Of a stretch of DNA of 64,000 nt, positions 7,366 to 17,107 are shown one piece after another. Position 1 is the first letter of the stretch; the number at the start of each line of letters is the position of its first letter. The translations under genes and the position numbers were made by a program. The stretch spans positions 1,007,327 to 1,071,326 of the forward strand of contig NZ_JARJHU010000001.1 of NCBI RefSeq assembly GCF_029269825.1, written 5' to 3'. The DNA is from Pedobacter sp. JY14-1 (lineage in GTDB: Bacteria > Bacteroidota > Bacteroidia > Sphingobacteriales > Sphingobacteriaceae). Under the pieces are notes generated by a model. It had not been told where the DNA came from and ran no database searches. It saw only the letters and a program-made list of their open reading frames with translations.

Positions 7366-8637
7366 ATGAATCAGGAAGAACTCGACATGCTGCTAGACCG
7401 TTACCTCAACGGCACCTGTACTCCGGAAGAGGCCGGGAAGGTAAACAGCTATTTCAATGCGGCAGCCGAAAAAAGCAGCAGCATGGGGCCGGTTCATGAT
7501 CTTGAGACAAGGAAAGCACGAGTATGGAATTCATTGGGCGTTGAGCGTTCAAGTAAGCCTAAATTATCAATCAGATTAACCTATGCAACCGCCATTGCCG
7601 CGGCAGTGGCGACGATTGTATTTGGGGTGTGGCTGTTCAGGTATGAGATTGCTTCGGAAGCTACGCAACCTCGCAATGACGGGTTGGTGGCTAATGATAT
7701 AGCGCCGGGTAAGTATGGCGCGACGATCACGCTGGCAAACGGGCAAGTGATTCAGTTGGACAGTGCGAAGCGAGGGGTAGTTGTGGGAGAAGAACTGACG
7801 TATGACGATGGATCGTCATTGCGAGCCGGCGAAGCGGCGCGGCAATCTCTCACGATACTCACCGCAACCACCGCTAAAGGCCAGACCTACACCTTTACAC
7901 TACCCGACGGAACAAAAGTCTGGCTGAATGCCGATTCAAAATTGGAGTTTCCGATGCAATTTTCTGGAAAAGAGCGAAGAGTTTTGTTGCGTGGAGAGGG
8001 GTATTTTGTAGTTAAGCACAATGCCAGGCAGCCGTTTTTCGTAGAGAGTACGGGTAAGGATGGCAAGGGCCAGGTAGTGGAAGATATCGGAACGGAGTTT
8101 AATATAAGTGCCTATGCAGATGATGCCAGTATCAAGACGACGTTGGTAGAGGGAGCAGCATCCGTTTCCCCGCTGCTTAGCGGTTCGTCATTGCGAGCCG
8201 GCGAAGCGGCGACTAACCAGGCCCGTCATTCCGACGACAGGAGGAATCTCTTGAATAGCAAAGACAAGAGATCTCTCGCTACGCTCGAGATGACGGGTAA
8301 AAGGAACGACTGCAGGGGTAGCGTAACCCTTACCCCTAACCAGCAAGCTACCCTTTCGAACGGCAGCCTTGACGTAAAAACCGTCAACGCAGAGGACGCA
8401 GTGGCTTGGAAGGATGGCAAATACCGGTTTGAAAATGCAAGCTTAGAGGAAGTAATGCGGCAGCTGGCGCGTTGGTATAACATAGAAGTACAGTATGACG
8501 GTCCGATACCGGAGCGCCGGTTTAGCGGCGGTATAGACCGCAGGTCTAACCTCTCCACAGCCATCGCGATCTTAAAAAACCTGGATATCAGCTTCGAGCT
8601 GAAAGGCAGGACAATAACCATAAGAAATCATTCTTGA
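7366..8637 (+). CDS. FecR-family anti-sigma factor with in-frame repeat insertions
   Basis: This 423-residue inner-membrane protein would hold the sigma factor inactive until the SusC receptor signals. It has a cytoplasmic N-terminus, one membrane span (~73-91), a periplasmic FecR domain (from NDIAPGKYGA) and a C-terminal DUF4974/STN-like domain (~350-423). It is longer than usual because repeat DNA is translated within it: nt 7645-7683 (residues ~94-106), 7814-7850 (~150-162), 8186-8212 (~274-283) and a 76-nt palindrome at 8222-8297 (~286-311). All keep the frame and fall in loops between conserved strands. Confidence 0.88.
   Translation: MNQEELDMLLDRYLNGTCTPEEAGKVNSYFNAAAEKSSSMGPVHDLETRKARVWNSLGVERSSKPKLSIRLTYATAIAAAVATIVFGVWLFRYEIASEATQPRNDGLVANDIAPGKYGATITLANGQVIQLDSAKRGVVVGEELTYDDGSSLRAGEAARQSLTILTATTAKGQTYTFTLPDGTKVWLNADSKLEFPMQFSGKERRVLLRGEGYFVVKHNARQPFFVESTGKDGKGQVVEDIGTEFNISAYADDASIKTTLVEGAASVSPLLSGSSLRAGEAATNQARHSDDRRNLLNSKDKRSLATLEMTGKRNDCRGSVTLTPNQQATLSNGSLDVKTVNAEDAVAWKDGKYRFENASLEEVMRQLARWYNIEVQYDGPIPERRFSGGIDRRSNLSTAIAILKNLDISFELKGRTITIRNHS
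7645..7683 (-). repeat. GTCATTGCGAGG-type repeat inside fecR, copy 1
   Basis: Read on the minus strand this begins CCCGTCATTGCGAGG and ends GAAGCAATCTC, the same ends as copy 2 at 7814-7850 in the opposite direction. It encodes a stretch around SEATQPRNDG just after the membrane span. Confidence 0.7.
7814..7850 (+). repeat. GTCATTGCGAG-type repeat inside fecR, copy 2
   Basis: CGTCATTGCGAGCCGGCGAA and then GCGGCGCGGCAATCTCT are translated as SLRAGEAARQSL. The first 27 nt recur at 8186-8212. Together with copy 1 it forms an inverted pair about 130 nt apart. Confidence 0.75.
8186..8212 (+). repeat. GTCATTGCGAG-type repeat inside fecR, copy 3 (3'-truncated)
   Basis: Identical over 27 nt to the start of copy 2, giving the peptide SLRAGEAA a second time. 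It breaks off before the GCAATCTC end and is followed after 9 nt by the 76-nt palindrome. Confidence 0.75.
8222..8297. repeat. 76-nt palindromic repeat inserted in frame in fecR
   Basis: The ends CCCGTCATtcCGA and CGAgATGACGGG are complementary, and the inner arms GAATCTCTTG and CAAGAGATctC flank a short loop. The intergenic element at 55506-55603 has the same ends and the same inner arms. Here it is translated without a stop, as a hydrophilic insert rich in Arg, Lys, Asp and Asn. Confidence 0.8.
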
Positions 8638-8730
8638 ATAAACCCATATACTAACCAAAACAAACAAAAATGAAAAGACAACAGCGAACGGAAACTTAAG
8701 GATGATTCGGAAGGCTTGTATATAAAAAAA

Positions 8731-8760
8731 GCCGGATAGTGAGTCGAAGCACTAGCCGGC
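8731..8760 (+). promoter_or_regulatory. Hairpin in the leader of the SusC gene
   Basis: The arms GCCGGATAGTG (8731-8741) and CACTAGCCGGC (8750-8760) pair with one mismatch around an 8-nt loop. It lies about 70 nt before the SusC start, in the 193-nt fecR-susC gap. There is no T-run after it, so a leader structure is more likely than a terminator. Confidence 0.45.
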
Positions 8761-8830
8761 AGATGATTGAGCCAACCGTAAAAACAATTGTGCAGACAAC
8801 ATTTTTTATCAACTCAACCAAACCAAAGGT

Positions 8831-11800
8831 ATGAAATTAAATACTTTAAACCTTGGCGTGCCGTTTCCGCGACCGCCAAAACAACTGCTGTTAATTATGA
8901 AGCTCACCACTTTCATATTAATGCTGGCCCTGGCACAGGTAAGTGCAGCGGGCTTTGGACAGACCGTCACGCTGAATGAAAAAAATACGCCTATTGAAAA
9001 AGTGCTACTCAAAATCCGCCAGCAAAGCGGTTATGAATTTATTTACGATGTAAAAGACCTGAAAAGGCAAAAGGTAAGTTTGAAGCTCACCAATGCTTCC
9101 ATTGAAGAAGCCGTTAAGGGCTCGTTGGAAGACCTTCCAATCACCTACACGATTCTGGACAAAAACATTGTGCTCAAGAAAAAGGAAGCTTCGTTTATTG
9201 ATAACATCATTGCCCGATTTCGCGCGATTGATGTCCGGGGTAGAATCCTGGATGAAAATAACCAGCCTTTGGCCGGGGCGACGATAAGTGTGAAAGGGAA
9301 AGAGCAGCAGGCTAAGACTGATGCGCAGGGTAATTTTTACCTGCAGAATGTGGACGAGAAGGCCACGCTGGTGATTTCTTTTATTGGGTATAAGACAAGG
9401 GAGATTTTGGCTAAGGAAGATTTGGGGATATTGTTATTGAAGTTAGAGGATAATTCTTTAGATCAGGTGCAAGTGATTGCTTATGGAAAAGTACAGGCAA
9501 AATATACAACCAGCAACATTGTTTCTATACCAGGTGAAAAACTTGCACAGCAGCCGTTAAGTAACATTTTACTTGCAGCACAGGGACGTGTACCGGGTTT
9601 ATTCATACAGCCACAGAACGGTTTGAATACAGGAACAATAGACGTCACTGTGCAGGGAAGAAATAGCCTGAACAATGGCAATCAGCCCTTTTATGTTATC
9701 GACGGAGTACCTTTTACTCCGAATTCTTTACTGGCACAGTCGGGCATTGCCGGATCAATTACCTCGGGGGCAGGGATGAGCAATTTGAGTTTTTTAAACC
9801 CCAGTGAAATAGAGAGTATTACTGTATTGAAAGACGCCGATGCCACTGCCATTTATGGCTCTCGTGCCGCGAATGGAGCAATTCTCATCACTACCAAAAA
9901 AGGAAAAGCAGGAAAAACTAAAGTCGATCTGAATTTGCAGAGTGGCTGGGGAAAGGTAGCCAACAGGGTAAAGGTATTGAATACAGATCAATACATTGCG
10001 ATCAAGAAAGAGGCATACGCTAATAATAACAATCAGCCGATACCCGCGAGCGCCATAGATATAAACGGCACCTGGGACCCTAAAAGAAGCGTAAACTGGC
10101 AGGAGGAACTGGCAGGAGAAACCGCTCAGTTCCAGAACTTTCAGGGATCGCTTTCAGGCGGCTCCGACCGCACCCAGTTCCTTGCAGGCGTAGGCTATAT
10201 TAGGGAGACACCAGTATTTAAAGGCAACTTCTCCAATGTAAAGACCAGTGTTAACTTTAATGTGAACCACTCATCCGTAGACCAAAAATTCAGGTTCTTC
10301 CTTTCAGCCAGTTATTTAGAAGGTAACAATCAGCTGCCGACAGAAGATATCACCGGGCGCGCACTCACGATGGCTCCAAATGCGCCTGATTTATATAATT
10401 CGGATGGTACTATTAATTGGGCACCGGTGCCCAACGTGCGACCCTTTCAATCAATAGACCCAAATCCAGCTGCCAGCCTGTTAAAACGCTATACCAATAA
10501 AGCAAGTAATTTGGTTGCAAATTCGAGTTTAGGCTACGAGATCATGCCTGGATTGATCATAAAGTCAACATTTGGTTACAACAACCTTCGAAATGACGAA
10601 GTCTCTATCGCACCTTTTGAATCCCTGCTGCCGGAAGACAGATTTTACGGTCAGAAGCCATTTGCAACCTTTGGTGACAGGAGAATCAAATCATGGATCA
10701 TTGAACCGCAGGCAACATATACAAGAACCTTTTCCTTTGGAACGTTCGACGCGCTGCTGGGAAGTACCTTCCAAAGCACAGATAACTACGCGCTGACACT
10801 ACGGGGTTCAGACTACAGCAATGACCTGCAACTTACAGATTTTAATGCAGCAGGTGCGAAAACCACTTCAGCATCTTTGCAGTCTACTTATAAATACAGT
10901 GCAGTATTTGGGCGTTTTAACTATCGGGTCAAAGACCGCTATATTCTAAACCTGACCGCACGAAGAGATGGAAGCAGCCGATTTGGTTCCCGAAATCTTT
11001 TCCATAACTTTTATTCAGCAGGTGGTGCCTGGATTTTTACAGAAGAAGATATCGTCAAACAGTTTGCACCTATTGTAAACTTTGGAAAGCTCCGGGCCTC
11101 TTATGGCACCACCGGTAACGACCAGATCGGAGATTATACCTTCTATACCCTTTATAACAGTATGGGCAACATCACGGCCCCGTACTTAGGAGTAGCCCCG
11201 CTGGCACCAGGAGGATTACCTAACCCCTATTTGGAGTGGGAAGAGACTAAGAAACTAAATTTCGGTATCGATATCGGGCTATGGGAGAGCAAAATAGTGG
11301 CAACGGCCAATTACTTTAGAAACCGGTCCTCAAACCAGCTGTTAAATCAAAGTTTGTCCATTGTGACAGGTCCGGGATTCATTACCAGAAACCTGCCTGC
11401 TATAGTTCAAAATACAGGATGGGAATTTAATCTGCAATATGAACCTGTAAAACGTAAGGACTTCCATTGGCAAGGTTCGGTGAACATCACCCTGCCAAAA
11501 AATAAGTTGATCAGGTACGATAATTTAGATAAAAGCAACGACAGAAATAACTATGTGATCGGACAACCTATTAACGTGATCAGACTATATTCCTTTGTCG
11601 GTGTAAATCAGCAGACAGGTATTTACGACTTTAGAAATGCAAAAGGTGAAGTTACTTCAGCACCTTCAGAGTCTACAGACAGAAACATCTTCCTGACAAC
11701 AGATCCAAAGTGGTATGGAGGATTTAACAACAGCTTTAGCTACAAGGGCATCAATCTCGATCTATTTTTCAATTTCGTAAGCCAATGGGCAGCAAATCTT

Positions 11801-12184
11801 AAGTATCAGGCATTCCCTTATTCTCAGTTCAATTCGAACTATACAGTCAGTGTATTAGACCACTGGAAAAATCCGGGTGACAATAAACCCATACAAATGG
11901 TAAGCAGCAATTTCGGCAAAGTTTTAGGGCCATATAACGCCGCAAAAGCAAGTGACGCTGCTTATGATAAAGTTACCTATGCCAGGTTAAACAATGCGAC
12001 GCTATCTTACAACTTCAGCAGTGAGCTCACAAGGCGCATACACATCTCCAATGCAAGATTATATGTTCAGGGCCAAAACTTGTTTATGATCACAAATTTC
12101 AAGAATGGTGATCCAGGAGTTCCCTCAACAGCCAATATCGGGTTAATGCGCATGTATACAGTCGGCACGCAAATTACTTTTTAG
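8831..12184 (+). CDS. SusC/RagA-family TonB-dependent outer membrane receptor with STN domain
   Basis: This 1117-residue receptor has an extended N-terminus and a signal peptide (MKLTTFILMLALAQVSAAGF, from residue ~23). It then has an STN domain (~50-110) that signals to FecR, a carboxypeptidase-D-like beta-sandwich (~133-215), a plug with the SusC signature NGNQPFYVIDGVPF (~292-305) and a long beta-barrel ending in QITF. It imports a ligand captured with the SusD partner that starts 17 nt downstream. An internal ATG at 8897 would give a shorter signal peptide; the longer start is usual in this group. Confidence 0.93.
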   Translation: MKLNTLNLGVPFPRPPKQLLLIMKLTTFILMLALAQVSAAGFGQTVTLNEKNTPIEKVLLKIRQQSGYEFIYDVKDLKRQKVSLKLTNASIEEAVKGSLEDLPITYTILDKNIVLKKKEASFIDNIIARFRAIDVRGRILDENNQPLAGATISVKGKEQQAKTDAQGNFYLQNVDEKATLVISFIGYKTREILAKEDLGILLLKLEDNSLDQVQVIAYGKVQAKYTTSNIVSIPGEKLAQQPLSNILLAAQGRVPGLFIQPQNGLNTGTIDVTVQGRNSLNNGNQPFYVIDGVPFTPNSLLAQSGIAGSITSGAGMSNLSFLNPSEIESITVLKDADATAIYGSRAANGAILITTKKGKAGKTKVDLNLQSGWGKVANRVKVLNTDQYIAIKKEAYANNNNQPIPASAIDINGTWDPKRSVNWQEELAGETAQFQNFQGSLSGGSDRTQFLAGVGYIRETPVFKGNFSNVKTSVNFNVNHSSVDQKFRFFLSASYLEGNNQLPTEDITGRALTMAPNAPDLYNSDGTINWAPVPNVRPFQSIDPNPAASLLKRYTNKASNLVANSSLGYEIMPGLIIKSTFGYNNLRNDEVSIAPFESLLPEDRFYGQKPFATFGDRRIKSWIIEPQATYTRTFSFGTFDALLGSTFQSTDNYALTLRGSDYSNDLQLTDFNAAGAKTTSASLQSTYKYSAVFGRFNYRVKDRYILNLTARRDGSSRFGSRNLFHNFYSAGGAWIFTEEDIVKQFAPIVNFGKLRASYGTTGNDQIGDYTFYTLYNSMGNITAPYLGVAPLAPGGLPNPYLEWEETKKLNFGIDIGLWESKIVATANYFRNRSSNQLLNQSLSIVTGPGFITRNLPAIVQNTGWEFNLQYEPVKRKDFHWQGSVNITLPKNKLIRYDNLDKSNDRNNYVIGQPINVIRLYSFVGVNQQTGIYDFRNAKGEVTSAPSESTDRNIFLTTDPKWYGGFNNSFSYKGINLDLFFNFVSQWAANLKYQAFPYSQFNSNYTVSVLDHWKNPGDNKPIQMVSSNFGKVLGPYNAAKASDAAYDKVTYARLNNATLSYNFSSELTRRIHISNARLYVQGQNLFMITNFKNGDPGVPSTANIGLMRMYTVGTQITF

Positions 12185-12200
12185 TTTCACTCCAATTCCA

Positions 12201-13664
12201 ATGAAAATGAAAGCATCTCAATATACACCAATACTTTTCTTATTACTTCTTAGCTTAAATATAACCAGCTGTAAGAAGTTTATTGAAGTAGATCCACCGG
12301 CTACAAGCATTAACGAGGGCAATGTCTACGAAAATGATGGAACTGCCATTTCAGCGGTCATCGGGATATACACTGATATCTCTATTAATGATTTTGCAGG
12401 TATGTTTTCTTACTTCCCGGAGTTGTCAGCCGACAACCTGACATTACTTAACACAAATCAAATTCAGTACAGCGGGTATTATCTAAATGACCTCCTTGCA
12501 GGTGATAATGGAGAAACAAAACCCTGGGCCAGAATATACCCGGAGATATTCACCTGCAACGCGGCAATAGAGGGGTTAAACCGGAGTAGCACGCTCACCC
12601 CTACAGTGAAGCAAAATCTGTTGGGGCAGGTATATTTCCTGAGAGCCTTCTTTTATTTCTATTTGACTAACTTTTATGGTGATGTACCACTGGCACTAAC
12701 TACAGACTACACTGTAAATAATAGCCTAAAGCGTGCATCTGCAGATCAAGTAAACAGCCAAATCATTGATGATTTACAGCGGGCCAAGTCACTTCTTCCA
12801 GAAGGATATTTAACTGGAGATATGAAGACTGTCTTCGGTGCAAATGGCCAACGCGTTGTTGCTAACAGATTTGCTGCATCTGCTCTGTTGGCGCGCGTCT
12901 ATCTGTACCAAAAAGATTTTGCGAATGCTGAACTAATGGCTTCAGAGGTTATTGCACAGTCAAGTCTTTACTCATCCGCGATTCCGCTCGACCAGATATT
13001 CCTAAAAGACAGTAAGGAGACAATATTCGCATTACAACCGGCAACAGCCAAAACCAATTCTGGTGAAGCCGAACTTTATGTATTGCGTAAAGGTGAGCCT
13101 GCAGTAAATACCGCCCGATCTTCTTTCCTTACACCAGCATTTATGGATGCATTTCAAACAGGTGACCAACGAAAAGCTGCATGGATCGGCATGATTGAAA
13201 ATCAGGGCGTTCTTTATCCTTACCCTGCTAAATACAAGGCATTATTTAATACCAATTTCACTGAACAATCGATACTTATTCGTCTCGGAGAAATATATTT
13301 AATTCGCGCAGAGGCTAGGATTCAGCAGAATAAAGTAGCCGATGGCGTTTCCGATCTGAATGTATTACGTGAACGTGCCACTGATAAGTCCGAAACAAAT
13401 GCAAGCCTACGACTCAAGCCTCTGGCAACCTCTTTGTCTAAAGAGGAGGCTATTTCCGCATTGAACTATGAAAGGCGCGTGGAGCTGTTTTCAGAATGTG
13501 GTCACCGGTGGTTTGACTTACGGCGTACGGGACAACTTGATGCGGCTATGATAGCTGCCAATAAAGGGGGCACTTGGGCGGGTTTCAAAGCATTTTACCC
13601 ACTTCCCTCCAATGAAATAGTTTTAAATCCAAATCTTACCCAAAATACTGGATATACCAATTAA
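12201..13664 (+). CDS. SusD/RagB-family nutrient-binding lipoprotein
   Basis: This 487-residue surface lipoprotein has lipobox ITSC (Cys24) followed by KKFIEVDPP, the typical SusD start. The middle has TPR-like helices (GQVYFLRAFFYFYLTNFYGD, FAASALLARVYLYQKDFANA) and the C-terminus has the family pattern ERRVELFSECGHRWFDLRR, then LPSNEIVLNPNLTQN. It acts as the lid of the SusC transporter and helps bind the substrate. The downstream S9 peptidase makes a peptide or protein substrate more likely than a glycan, which is an inference. Confidence 0.92.
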   Translation: MKMKASQYTPILFLLLLSLNITSCKKFIEVDPPATSINEGNVYENDGTAISAVIGIYTDISINDFAGMFSYFPELSADNLTLLNTNQIQYSGYYLNDLLAGDNGETKPWARIYPEIFTCNAAIEGLNRSSTLTPTVKQNLLGQVYFLRAFFYFYLTNFYGDVPLALTTDYTVNNSLKRASADQVNSQIIDDLQRAKSLLPEGYLTGDMKTVFGANGQRVVANRFAASALLARVYLYQKDFANAELMASEVIAQSSLYSSAIPLDQIFLKDSKETIFALQPATAKTNSGEAELYVLRKGEPAVNTARSSFLTPAFMDAFQTGDQRKAAWIGMIENQGVLYPYPAKYKALFNTNFTEQSILIRLGEIYLIRAEARIQQNKVADGVSDLNVLRERATDKSETNASLRLKPLATSLSKEEAISALNYERRVELFSECGHRWFDLRRTGQLDAAMIAANKGGTWAGFKAFYPLPSNEIVLNPNLTQNTGYTN

Positions 13665-13721
13665 CTAACTATGCTAAGGGCAAAGCGCTATTTGAACTTT
13701 GTCCTATTTAATCGATAAGGA

Positions 13722-14240
13722 ATGAAAAGAATTATTGTTGCCTTAATTTGGCTGGCCCCTCTTTTTGCTAGTGCACAGGATGCCACAAAAAACAATTCGC
13801 AAAAAGATGATAAATATCTAGATCAGCTGAATGTAAAGATTGCAAAGGCAAATAAGGAAAATAATTGGAATGACGTGGCGAGATTCGAATTTGAAAAAAT
13901 TGACAAATATGGCATGGACACTACCGCAATGGGCAGAGGTTTTTTCAATAACATGGTCTATTCTACAGTATTCAAAAATGTGGAAGATACGGCTGTACTG
14001 AGAAAAGCAGCCGATTTAATGAACTATGTGAATGAATTGGAGAAGCACGATAACTGGACCTATATAGACACCTATGCAAGCCTTCTTTATAAGGCAGGGA
14101 AGAAGAATGCGGCACTTGCCGCCGAAACAAAAGCGGCTGATGTTGCAAAGCGTCAAGGGAAGACAAATGACGTCCAATTCTGTATGAAAATGATTGAGCG
14201 AATGAAACGAAATGAACTGATCTGGAAAGATTTGAAATAA
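13722..14240 (+). CDS. Secreted hypothetical protein between SusD and the S9 peptidase
   Basis: This 172-residue protein has a signal peptide (MKRIIVALIWLAPLFASAQ, cut at about residue 19). The mature part is helical and charged, with a pattern like thioredoxin-associated or TPR-like helper domains (YIDTYASLLYKAGKKNAALA). No family is assigned. Its stop codon overlaps the ATG of the S9 peptidase by 1 nt (TAATG), so the two are translationally coupled and probably act together in the periplasm. Confidence 0.7.
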   Translation: MKRIIVALIWLAPLFASAQDATKNNSQKDDKYLDQLNVKIAKANKENNWNDVARFEFEKIDKYGMDTTAMGRGFFNNMVYSTVFKNVEDTAVLRKAADLMNYVNELEKHDNWTYIDTYASLLYKAGKKNAALAAETKAADVAKRQGKTNDVQFCMKMIERMKRNELIWKDLK

Positions 14241-16786
14241 TGAAAAAAGCCTTATCCTTAATTCTATTCTTATTTGGCTGGCAGATTTCCTTCTGCCAGT
14301 ATAAACCATTGCTTACTTTAGATTCCTATAAGAGCTGGAATTATGTCAGCGGTGGTGATTTAAGTTTAAATGCAAAATACGCGCTGTTTATTGAGACTTT
14401 ACGCGGAGAAGGAAAAACAGCCTTGTATGTGAAATCAACCTCTGGCAAACTAGTCAGTACACGGCCTGGTGTTGTCCAGGCAGAATTTTCCTCGGACAGT
14501 AAATTCGTTATAGAAACACTGCCAGGCGATAGCTTGTCGCTGCTCAATATATCTTCCAATAAATACATTGATGTTCCGGACGTTTCAAGTTACGAACTAC
14601 GAAAATGGAATAATGTTCAAAGGATATTTTGCAGATCCAAAGGCGGGGGCCTACGGATAATTGATTTTGAGGGGAGGGCGGTTTTGCAGATCGATCAGGT
14701 TACTGAATATCAGATTCCTGATGAAGGAACCGTGTTATACGCCATTTGCAAAGATAGTGCTGCTGATCAAGATAATCTGGTAAGGATAGATGCGCATAGT
14801 GGTAAGAGAGATCTTCTTTATAGGGATTACAGGCTATCTGGCCTTATCCTAAGTGAGGATGGATCAAAGCTGGCATTTCTACCCAGTAAGAGTAATCTGC
14901 TGGGTTATTATCAATCTGGCATGACAACAGCTGAGGTAATACCCGTCAGCGGTGAATTGAAAGTATCTACCGACAGATATTGGTCATTTAACAGAGATGG
15001 ATCACAGCTCCTTTTTACGCTAGTGAAAAATGCACTGAACGAGAAAAACAACAATAACCTGAATTTAGAGATATGGAGTTATGAGGACCGTTACCTGCAA
15101 AGCTACAGTAACCGACAGGCGGCAAGCAGTGCAGACATTCATCATTGTCTGACAGCTTTGAATCTGTCCAGCAAACAATTTCGCCAGCTGACCAATGATA
15201 ATCAGATCATATTGCCTTCCACATTCAGTCCGCTTAAGAGCGATTACTGTATTGTTCAATTGCAATCAAAAACCTTCACTTACTTTTTGTGTAATCTAAG
15301 GACGGGCGAATTGACAGCATTGAAGGAAAATACTGACGTACCTCATTATCGCTGGTGGGTTTCTCCGCTTGAGAAATATATAGTCTATTACGATTATGAT
15401 GAAGGAAATTATTTTAGTTATTGTATTGAAGATAGACAGAAAACGAACATTTCAAAGGACATAATGGGTCAGCTGTTAAACTATCTGAAACTTCACTATC
15501 CTAATCGTTATAATTACCCGCTTGGAGTTCTGGGCTGGACAAAGAATGATAGGAGTTTGTTGATTCAGGGAACGTATGATATCTGGCGTGTGGACCCGCA
15601 AGCGATGCAACAACCTGTAAACCTTACAAACGGACAGGGAGAGAGAGAAAGAACTGTTTTCCGTCCGGCGTTTGAAGATTTTGATGCAAACAGTGAAATA
15701 CCCCTGACAGCCTTTGATACCCGTACTAAAGACTATGGATTTTATAAGTTGATACAAGGTGCCAAAATGCAACTTGAAAAGTTATCTATGCAAACCTGCT
15801 ATCTGGCGGAAGTTTACGAACCTCTTAGAACACCCTACTTGAGCGGAGGGCATAAAGGTTTTTTACTAAATGTGGAACAATCCGCTCATGCACCGAACTA
15901 CTTTTTCAGTAAGGATCTCAGGAGTTTTACACCGATCTCAAATGTGCAACCAGAATTGCATTGGAACTGGATCAGGGCGGAGCTGCATACTTACAAGGAT
16001 AGTTTAGGAAATACGCTGCAAGGACTGCTGTACAAGCCTGAGAATTTCGACCCAGAAAAGAAATATCCTGTTGTGTTTGGGGTATATGAATTTCAAAGTA
16101 ATCACCTCAATTCATTTCTTAGTCCGGACCCCGCCGGAGCCATGTTCGGGATACCCTGGATGGTGAGCAATGGATATCTTGTTTTTCTGCCGGATATTAA
16201 GGCTGTTCCAAGATATGGAGGTGATGGCCTAACCAGGTGTATCATTGCCGGTGCCGATCATCTGTCGCAGTTCAACTGGGCGGACACTGCTAGGATGGGT
16301 ATAGCCGGACACAGTGTTGGCGGATTTGTCACCAACTACGCCATCACACACTGCAGTAGGTTTAAGGCTGCTTTATCTGGTGCCGGAATTAGTAATATGA
16401 TCACTGCGTCCACGGATCTCTGGGCTGACGGTACTGTGAAACAGGAGTTTCTGAAAGACGCAGTGTATATGATGGACGTCAACATGTCCGATGATATATC
16501 CGCATATGTTAGAAACTCACCAATCTTGTATGCCAAAAATGTTACCACTCCGCTTCTGCTCTTGCACAATGATCAGGATGGCAATGTGCGCTTTGAACAA
16601 TCGAGATCGTTTTTTATAGTTCTTCGCAGTTTAAATAAGGTTTGCTGGTGGTTGAATTATAAGGGTAAGGCTCATCAGCTTTTAGACAGTCAGGATGTGA
16701 TTGACTACAACATTAAAGTGATGGATTTTTTTAATCATTACCTAAAGGGAACGTCAATGCCCGACTGGATGAAGGAACATATATAA
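14240..16786 (+). CDS. Secreted S9 (prolyl oligopeptidase/DPP) family serine peptidase
   Basis: This 848-residue protein has a signal peptide (ending SFCQ), an N-terminal beta-propeller-like half and a C-terminal alpha/beta-hydrolase domain. The catalytic triad is visible: Ser692 in GHSVGG, Asp780 in HNDQDGNVRF and His812 in KAHQL. S9 enzymes remove short peptides from oligopeptides. Its place directly after SusC/SusD suggests it processes the imported ligand. The N-terminal half is poorly conserved, so the exact specificity cannot be read. Confidence 0.88.
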   Translation: MKKALSLILFLFGWQISFCQYKPLLTLDSYKSWNYVSGGDLSLNAKYALFIETLRGEGKTALYVKSTSGKLVSTRPGVVQAEFSSDSKFVIETLPGDSLSLLNISSNKYIDVPDVSSYELRKWNNVQRIFCRSKGGGLRIIDFEGRAVLQIDQVTEYQIPDEGTVLYAICKDSAADQDNLVRIDAHSGKRDLLYRDYRLSGLILSEDGSKLAFLPSKSNLLGYYQSGMTTAEVIPVSGELKVSTDRYWSFNRDGSQLLFTLVKNALNEKNNNNLNLEIWSYEDRYLQSYSNRQAASSADIHHCLTALNLSSKQFRQLTNDNQIILPSTFSPLKSDYCIVQLQSKTFTYFLCNLRTGELTALKENTDVPHYRWWVSPLEKYIVYYDYDEGNYFSYCIEDRQKTNISKDIMGQLLNYLKLHYPNRYNYPLGVLGWTKNDRSLLIQGTYDIWRVDPQAMQQPVNLTNGQGERERTVFRPAFEDFDANSEIPLTAFDTRTKDYGFYKLIQGAKMQLEKLSMQTCYLAEVYEPLRTPYLSGGHKGFLLNVEQSAHAPNYFFSKDLRSFTPISNVQPELHWNWIRAELHTYKDSLGNTLQGLLYKPENFDPEKKYPVVFGVYEFQSNHLNSFLSPDPAGAMFGIPWMVSNGYLVFLPDIKAVPRYGGDGLTRCIIAGADHLSQFNWADTARMGIAGHSVGGFVTNYAITHCSRFKAALSGAGISNMITASTDLWADGTVKQEFLKDAVYMMDVNMSDDISAYVRNSPILYAKNVTTPLLLLHNDQDGNVRFEQSRSFFIVLRSLNKVCWWLNYKGKAHQLLDSQDVIDYNIKVMDFFNHYLKGTSMPDWMKEHI

Positions 16787-16880
16787 CCTTTTTTCTTACT
16801 TTTCTTCAATAACATTGAGAGCGTTAGTTCGGTAGTGGCTGATCTGATCCATAAAGACACGGCCTATAAGGTATTGATGA
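16787..16880 (+). repeat. Degenerate copy of the leader-RNA repeat (L0)
   Basis: GAGAGCGTTAGTTCGGTAGT at ~16817, followed by GGCTGATCTGATCCA, matches the start of the leader at 17813 and 24845 with scattered substitutions. A TACTTTTC stands where the other copies have TACTTTA. The paired arm is eroded (GGCCTATA). The rest of the 16787-17107 gap has no gene I can support. Confidence 0.5.
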
Positions 16881-17107
16881 TTTAAGATTATTAACAAGTA
16901 ATAAACCAGGCGTTTCGACCTCGCCTACGCACGTTCTTTGACATTTCGTATAGTTAACGGGTTTTCTATGCCTTAGACGAGCCATTTTGATTTGCTGTAG
17001 TTTACAGCTGGCAATGTGGGTGTTCTTGCATGATAACCCCGAAACTATACATAATTACAGGGGTAAGTTTACCCTCTAGGTCGTCACTTTACATTATAAT
17101 AATTGAT

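Noticed and set aside
17030..17107. Upstream start for the 107-aa gene
   Set aside because: The extra residues are hydrophobic and irregular; the ATG at 17108 gives a sensible soluble protein.
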